Source: Panopea generosa
Lineage: Eukaryota; Mollusca; Bivalvia; Adapedonta; Hiatellidae
Length of the DNA stretch: 64,000 nt
Assembly (NCBI GenBank): GCA_029582155.1
Contig: CM055895.1
Coordinates: 62,349,078-62,413,077, forward strand
Direction: 5' to 3'
Below, piece by piece: positions 59,185 through 64,000 of the stretch. The notes beneath the pieces are model-generated. The model did not search any database and was not told the origin of the DNA. It worked only from the letters and a program-made list of their open reading frames with translations. Both the position numbers and the translations under genes were made by a program. Numbering within the stretch: position 1 is the first letter of the stretch; the number at the start of each line of letters is the position of its first letter.

Positions 59185-60660
59185 ATACATAACAATATTG
59201 TATTTGTTTTTAACGTGTCTCTGGCTTAAACTGTTTTTTATGTATATGTCTAATTTATATACGAATTAATGTGTACATAAATATGCATATGGTACGTATA
59301 TATATAAGTAAGTACTTTAGTTATGACATGTATTATTATATTATATGCATAAATAAAGTGCTATGCATGTTCATTTTTAATTACATGAAATGAATATATA
59401 TTTTTCAATAATCAGTCTGCTTGTAAACATATTGATTTTGGCCTTAAAATAAGTTGTTTATTCTGATTATTATAAAGTAAACATGTACTTTCTCTGTAAA
59501 AAGAAAACTTGACTGTAGTTTTGATTTCCCCACATATGTTTGATGTATGGATTCAATAAAATGTTACCTCATAAATATAAACCTGATTGATTAACATGTA
59601 TCTGGTATGTATGTTTTGTATGTATATATGCATGCAAATTTCGTAATGTATACGTGATATTTCTCTTTATTTACATGGTATTTCTTTACACAGATTTGTT
59701 ATATAAAATACAGTATGTGTTACCTCATGTATGTAAATGTATTCCTGTTTTGTATATATTCACACAGGCCTATTGAATTGCAAATAAACGTTTATTTTCT
59801 TTCTTGACACGTTCGAATCATTTATAACAAAGCTGAAAGACAAAACGATGAAACATCGTCATCTATGAAGCAAGTCATCGCCTTAAATGTGTTTGAATAG
59901 CAAAACCTGGTATACATGAAAGTTATGTATAAACCTAATTAGCGAACAGAAGGAGATTTCTAAAGCATACTCATTAACAGTGCAGAGCTTCACAATTTGT
60001 ATCCACAAAAAGCAATGTTTAAATGGAAATACATGTAACTAAATTTAAATACATACTGTAAGCGTTACGCGTGTTAACATGAAACAGTAAAAGGACACGT
60101 TATTTATTATCGGGAGATCATTGATGTGAGCTTTGCTGTGGTACATAATAACGAAAAAACGAGGCTTAATTTAATTGCCTAGAATATACTGCAATGATGC
60201 TATTTTGCAATAACAATTAAAGATAGAGTAAATTATCAATGATTACAGTCAAAGTTTATGAGCTTTTAAATTTGTATTTTCACGTGGGTTTAATTCAATT
60301 GCTGCAATTGATCTGAATGAAGATTGGAATGCGGTAGCCTCGTAAAGTTTAGTCGTTATTCTAATGTATACTATAAATGTAACATATAGAAATGCTGTGA
60401 CTAAAATAGTGTTAAAATGATTCACAAAACATTTAGATTATATATTAGTAAATGTTTTAGAGCAAATGCCTATTCTTGCCAAGCAACAACCATTGGTCAA
60501 TAAACGAGGTCAGTAGGCAGTAATGTTTTGAAGATAATATTTGCATCGCTGTTTTCATTTTTGTAAATATTAAATGGTAACCAAAATGCTAATTAGTTTT
60601 CATAATATTTGAATAGAATTGATTAGAAGTTTATAAAAATGGTTTTGTTTTATGAAATTC
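59185..60660. other. Very AT-rich DNA, no feature seen
   Basis: Mostly TATA-rich sequence and the probable LINE 3' side; nothing else recognised. Confidence 0.4.
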
Positions 60661-60689
60661 GCGCTTGTTCATCGGTAAATCAGGGAAGT

Positions 60690-60795
60690 AGTAACGCACA
60701 TTCACGCCTCTCACGGAAATACACGAAAGAATTAACAGGAGTTACCCGAACGAGGTTACCGATGACGTCATACCCATAACGCGATCTAATTCAAG
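60690..60795 (+). promoter_or_regulatory. CRE-containing promoter-like block
   Basis: A G+C-richer stretch contains the CRE palindrome TGACGTCA (60763-60770), 25 bp before the ATG at 60796. It also holds a near-symmetric 'gttacccgaacgaggttac' at 60751-60769 in outline. Promoter function is inferred. Confidence 0.3.
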
Positions 60796-61009
60796 ATGGC
60801 TGCAATGGACGAAAATATTTCACAAGAGAGTTAATTTAATGGGGATTCCGATGTAAGTGACATTTTATTCGGACTTCTCAAGCTCAAGCAGTGATTAAGA
60901 ACACGAAACCCTAGATTATGGCATCCAACCATACCAGTTTAAACCGGTGGTACTCGATGGAGAAACAGATTACTATACAATAATAATTAAGGACTACCTT
61001 TACTACTAA
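60796..61009 (+). pseudogene. Broken 5' portion of an unidentified gene ('IQPYQF' type)
   Basis: An ATG in good context ('caagatggctgc') starts 'MAAMDENISQES', stopped by TAA at 60832-60834. The same frame continues as 'FNGDSDVSDILFGLLKLKQ' to TGA 60892-60894. A one-base shift then opens 'ETLDYGIQPYQFKPVV' and on to TAA 61007-61009. An acidic start followed by an I-x-P-Y-x-F-x-P block is, from memory, the N-terminus of large uncharacterised protein families in molluscs and cnidarians. A consensus donor ('gat|gtaagt', 60854) also lies inside, so part of this could be intron. As it stands the frame is broken in at least two places. It may be a decayed gene copy or the 5' end of a spliced gene. 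No downstream domain is visible. Confidence 0.4.
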
Positions 61010-61460
61010 TGAATGTATTATTTCTACCTTAATTATAATTAATACAACTACTACATATTTATTATCAGATCTACTATTATGAATAATTAGTAACAATAAT
61101 AGATAGTGGTAGTTTTAATTATAATAATGGTAGGTCTAAGTAACAATTTATCAGTTAATATAATAGTAAAAATAGAATGACTTATTATTTTAGGACTAGA
61201 ATCATCTATGTACAAACACAAACAAGATAAACATTTGAGTAACTTTAATCAATTAAAGCGAAGTACACAATATAAATCTGAGCATTGTTAATAATGGAAT
61301 AATATTATGGCCGCAACTTTAATCTGTCTCGTCAGGTTCTTCCAAAAATAATATATATCTATAGCACCGGGCTGAGACAATAAAACTTTCTCAAAAAGAG
61401 CCGAGAGGCGACCATGTGCACGCCCATTAAAATATGGCTGACAATAGGAAATTTTTAATT
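61010..61460. other. No feature seen
   Basis: AT-rich sequence with TAATAA-type low complexity; nothing else recognised. Confidence 0.4.
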
Positions 61461-61461
61461 A

Positions 61462-61622
61462 TTCGTCAGCAGTTGGCGAAATATCAGCAATCAGCAAAAT
61501 GTCAGCAATTGGCAAGATATAAACGATCAGCAAAAATTCAGCAATGGCCTAAACTATCAACAATAGGCAAACTATTAGCAAGAATCGGCAATACGCAAGT
61601 ATTAGCAATTAGCAACTTATCA
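61462..61622. repeat. Minisatellite, 18-bp unit, ~8 decayed copies
   Basis: Variants of 'cagcaattggcaaaatat' follow each other from about 61468. The plus-strand frame 61434-61637 is open because the period is a multiple of three, giving a Gln/Ala/Lys-rich peptide ('QQLAKYQQSAKCQQLARY'). Confidence 0.85.
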
Positions 61623-61639
61623 CAGCCAAAGATGTGAGC

Positions 61640-61967
61640 AAACCTGAGAGCTGCCTGCTTTTGTGATTGAGGAAAACACAGTACTCAACAAAAAACTGTT
61701 TAATTTTGTTCGAGTGATCAACTCCCACCTGCAATGGCGATGCAGTCTAAACTGCCACTCTGTCAGAGGGAGTAACCACCCGAATATTAGTTGTTAAAAA
61801 TGAATGATACAATCTTTTAGTCACTCAATGATTTCCTACTAAGGACCATAGTTGTGACGAGATTATAAAGGCGCACACACGGTCGACCCCCGGCTGTTAG
61901 AATTTTTCCGCCACTATAAATTTGCCATAAAAATAGAAAATTTATCCGCCAAAAATTAAAGACCCAG
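61640..61967. other. No gene; 3' flank of the minus-strand SGNH piece
   Basis: Contains 'tttatccgccaaa' and 'tttccgccactataaattt', which look like two related short repeats in the 3' flank. Confidence 0.35.
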
Positions 61968-62255
61968 CTAAGAAATTACTGCATCTCTTAATGCATCCAT
62001 TAACATTTCAAGACCAACTTCAGAAAGGTGAACACCATCAGGCCTGAAAAAACCAGGGGTAGAAAAATCTATGTCCGCAACAAGGAAATCACCTCTGACT
62101 CCAGCTGCACGCATCAATTGTTGCCTTCCAAAACGATTTATTATTATCCTTTTTTGCTCAGTTAGGACATTCAAACTGTCGTCAATGCTCCAGTGTACCC
62201 TCTGGGTTATATCAAAACATATACCACTTCTTGTAAATGGATCGGTAGTCTTGTA
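61968..62255 (-). CDS. C-terminal exon of an SGNH/GDSL-hydrolase-like gene
   Basis: The minus strand is open for 95 codons, from an AG at about 62256-62257 ('atatgttag', a possible acceptor) down to the stop at 61968-61970. The peptide reads 'GICFDITQRVHWSIDDSLNV', then 'KRIIINRFGRQQLMRAAG', then 'PGFFRPDGVHLSEVGLEML'. The last is block V of SGNH hydrolases, with the catalytic Asp and His in D-G-V-H-L-S, followed by the usual C-terminal helix ('LMDALRDAV'). Blocks I-III with the nucleophile Ser and the Gly/Asn oxyanion residues would lie upstream at higher coordinates. I do not find them in the next kilobase, where there are instead an A/T palindrome and a dispersed repeat. It is therefore either the last exon of a gene with a long intron or a dispersed gene fragment. 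The frame itself is intact and its composition is clearly coding-like. Confidence 0.65.
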   Translation of the reverse strand, partial: YKTTDPFTRSGICFDITQRVHWSIDDSLNVLTEQKRIIINRFGRQQLMRAAGVRGDFLVADIDFSTPGFFRPDGVHLSEVGLEMLMDALRDAVIS

Positions 62256-62311
62256 CTAACATATACAGTTAATCAATTCAATGAAAATGAAAACAAAATT
62301 AAACTTTCATG

Positions 62312-62332
62312 AAAAAAAAAAAATTTTTTTTT
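62312..62332. repeat. Poly(A)/poly(T) palindrome, A12 T9
   Basis: A run of 12 A directly abuts 9 T. This may be the tail-to-tail junction of two retroposed sequences or a simple slippage product. Confidence 0.85.
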
Positions 62333-62504
62333 CTCTATATAACACTATGTAAAATTGTGTCGGTATATTTTGTCCCCAGTGTTACTGTTTTGAACAAATT
62401 TGAGAGAGGACCACAAACTGACCCTATTTATAAAACATCTAGGCTTAAGGTATCGTACTTCTACTACATGTACAAACATTAACCTGTTGAAAATGTAACA
62501 AGAT

Positions 62505-62915
62505 GTCTACTCTTAAAGGGAAATAATTATGCCAAAATGCAATCAAGAGTTATGGTTTATTGTCTTTATGAGCTTCCCTAGAAGATGTTGAACAATCATT
62601 TGAAGGTTTATTCATATCCAATAGGTGGATGCATAGATATCTTACCTGATAAACAACTTTAATCTAAAAACATTAAGAACAAAAAAACTATAACTCTGCA
62701 AAAATACAACCGACTGTTATGGTGTCTTATCTCTGTGTGTTCCATTGACGATGTTGAACATACATGTGAAGTACCAATAATATTCATGGAGTGGTTACAG
62801 AGATATCTTATCTGATAAACAACTTTAACATGGAAAACAATTGCTGACGCCGACGCTAACGCCTGAGCGAGCACAATATTCCCCATATTTTACGTAATAG
62901 CCGAGCTAAAAATTG
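62505..62915 (+). repeat. Two-unit dispersed repeat, copy 2
   Basis: Two tandem ~165-bp units (from about 62524 and 62689) match those at 51199 and 51361: 'gccaaaatgcaatcaagagt', 'tatggttt', 'tgttgaaca', 'ggtggatgcatagatatctt', 'gataaacaactttaa'. They are followed by 'gctgacgccgacgctaacgc' and 'agccgagctaaaaa'. It is more diverged than copy 1. Confidence 0.8.
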
Positions 62916-62947
62916 AGTACCATATTCTGCTTGAATACTTACTTTTA

Positions 62948-63150
62948 GAAGGGTGAAATATAAAGATACAAATGAAAAAAATCGAAATTCTACCAAAACT
63001 AAAACAAAGATAAGCAAACTGACAAAAGCTATTTTAGGTAAAGTTCTTGCCATGGAAACCACATTAGACGAGATTCTTGGTAATTTTGATAAAGTTTTAA
63101 AAAATACTCATACTAGAGAAGGCTTTTGCATCTTAGAATTATGCTTTTAA
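62948..63150 (+). CDS. Possible 3'-terminal exon, unidentified
   Basis: A plausible acceptor ('gaatacttacttttag', ending 62948) opens a frame ending at TAA 63148-63150, about 67 codons. The peptide is strongly basic, then amphipathic ('KNRNSTKTKTKISKLTKAI', 'METTLDEILGNFDKVLKN'), unlike the chance frames around it. No domain is recognised and no partner exon was found. It follows directly after the two-unit dispersed repeat. Confidence 0.25.
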
Positions 63151-63351
63151 ATAATTTGAATATGATATGTGTGGGTTTTGCATTCCTCATTATATGTATT
63201 TATACGGTTTCTGATAGATCTTTGAACATTAAAATATGGCTTCTTTATATTGGTTTGCTTTTACATATTTAAATCAATCACATTTTGTAAGATAGTAGTG
63301 TACGCCTTGTCGTTAATAGTTAGCTTAAATATAAAATGTTACTGTTGTTTA

Positions 63352-64000
63352 TATTAATGTGTTGTGTGTTCTAGTTATATATCGTGGTAGCTTAGAGATG
63401 CATTGTGTTGTTAAGCTATATTTCGCGGTAACTGTGATCACTTGGGGAACACATGTTGTGTTACCTAGTTATTGATCATGGTAGCTGTGTAATCACTAAG
63501 GAACGCATGTTGTGGTATCTAGATATAGATCATGGTAGCTGTGGGATCACTAAGGAACGCATGTTATGGTATCTAGATATAGATCATGGTAGCTGTGTGA
63601 TCACTAAGGAACGCATGTTATGGTATCTAGATATAGATGTTGGCAGCTGTGTGATCACTTCGGAACGCATGTTGTTGTATCTAGATATAGATCATGATAG
63701 CTGTGGGATCACTTAGGAACGCATGTTGTGGTATCTATATATAGATCATGGTAGCTGTAGGATCACTAAGGAACACATGTTGTGGTATTTAGATCATGGT
63801 AGCTGTGGGATGACTTAGGAACGCATGTTGTGGTATCTTGATAAAGATAATGGTAGCTCTGTGATCACTTCGGAATGCATGTTATGGTATCTAGATATAG
63901 ATCATGGTAGCTGTGGGATCACTAAGGAACGCATGTTATGGTATCTATATAAAGATGATGGCAGCTGTGTGATCACTTCGGAACGCATGTTGTGGTATCT
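63352..64000. repeat. Minisatellite, 54-bp unit, at least 10 copies, cut by window end
   Basis: 'cgcatgttgtggtatctaga' and 'tagctgtgtgatcact' recur with cores at 63506, 63560, 63614, 63668, 63722, 63776, 63824, 63878, 63932 and 63986; spacing is 54 bp except one 48-bp step. Diverged units precede it from about 63352. Many units carry the palindrome GTGATCAC or its variant GGGATCAC. The plus frame stays open over several units as 18-residue repeats ('MLWYLDIDHGSCVITKER'). Confidence 0.95.

Noticed and set aside
10552-62255. The two SGNH pieces as one gene
   Set aside because: They lie on opposite strands 51 kb apart, in an order no splicing could join.

Overview
The window looks like non-genic DNA from a large, repeat-rich invertebrate genome, most likely a bivalve mollusc (inference). 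By eye it is AT-rich, about one third G+C. There is no prokaryotic gene packing and no long intact gene. It does hold tRNA-headed SINEs, a non-LTR (LINE) tail, a Penelope-like element, a Polinton fossil and many minisatellites. One two-unit repeat, starting 'ggccataactctgcaaaaat', is a type I associate with bivalves. No complete, confidently functional protein-coding gene was found; most open frames over 60 codons look like chance frames in AT-rich DNA.

Layout. 0-2.5 kb: a fossil Polinton/Maverick DNA polymerase B region (minus strand) beside tandem and direct duplications and a small inverted-repeat element. 3.4 and 13.5 kb: two copies of an unassigned ~440-bp dispersed repeat. 7.1-7.7 kb: a 34-bp minisatellite. 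8.8-9.1 kb: a SINE. 10.1-10.65 kb: a duplicated, promoter-like stretch leading to the N-terminal piece of an SGNH-hydrolase-like gene. 15.9-22.3 kb: SINEs, a Penelope-like element with a GIY-YIG tail and a hammerhead-like motif, a 96-bp minisatellite, and an old ~450-bp duplication on either side. 21.4 and 24.8 kb: an inverted pair of a dispersed repeat; the second copy carries CCAAT, E-box and CRE motifs upstream of a possible first exon. 26.3 kb: two adjoining foldbacks.

29-36 kb: SINE ends with (ATTC)n tails, a broken ~140-codon frame, and a large 63-bp minisatellite with higher-order structure and inserts shared with DNA about 2 kb upstream. 36.5-51.9 kb: mostly featureless AT-rich DNA with SINEs, including a SINE apparently split by another repeat. 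53-59 kb: SINEs and a decayed LINE ORF2 end. 60.6-64 kb: a CRE-headed broken 5' gene fragment, an 18-bp minisatellite, the C-terminal exon of an SGNH-hydrolase-like gene (minus), a second copy of the two-unit repeat, and a 54-bp minisatellite running off the window end.

There is no operon-like cooperation between genes. The main biology is repeat dynamics: five tRNA-derived SINE families (called SINE-1 to SINE-5 here, labels of convenience), seven or more tandem arrays, and pieces of two host-like multigene families. All family assignments come from reading the sequence; no database search was possible.
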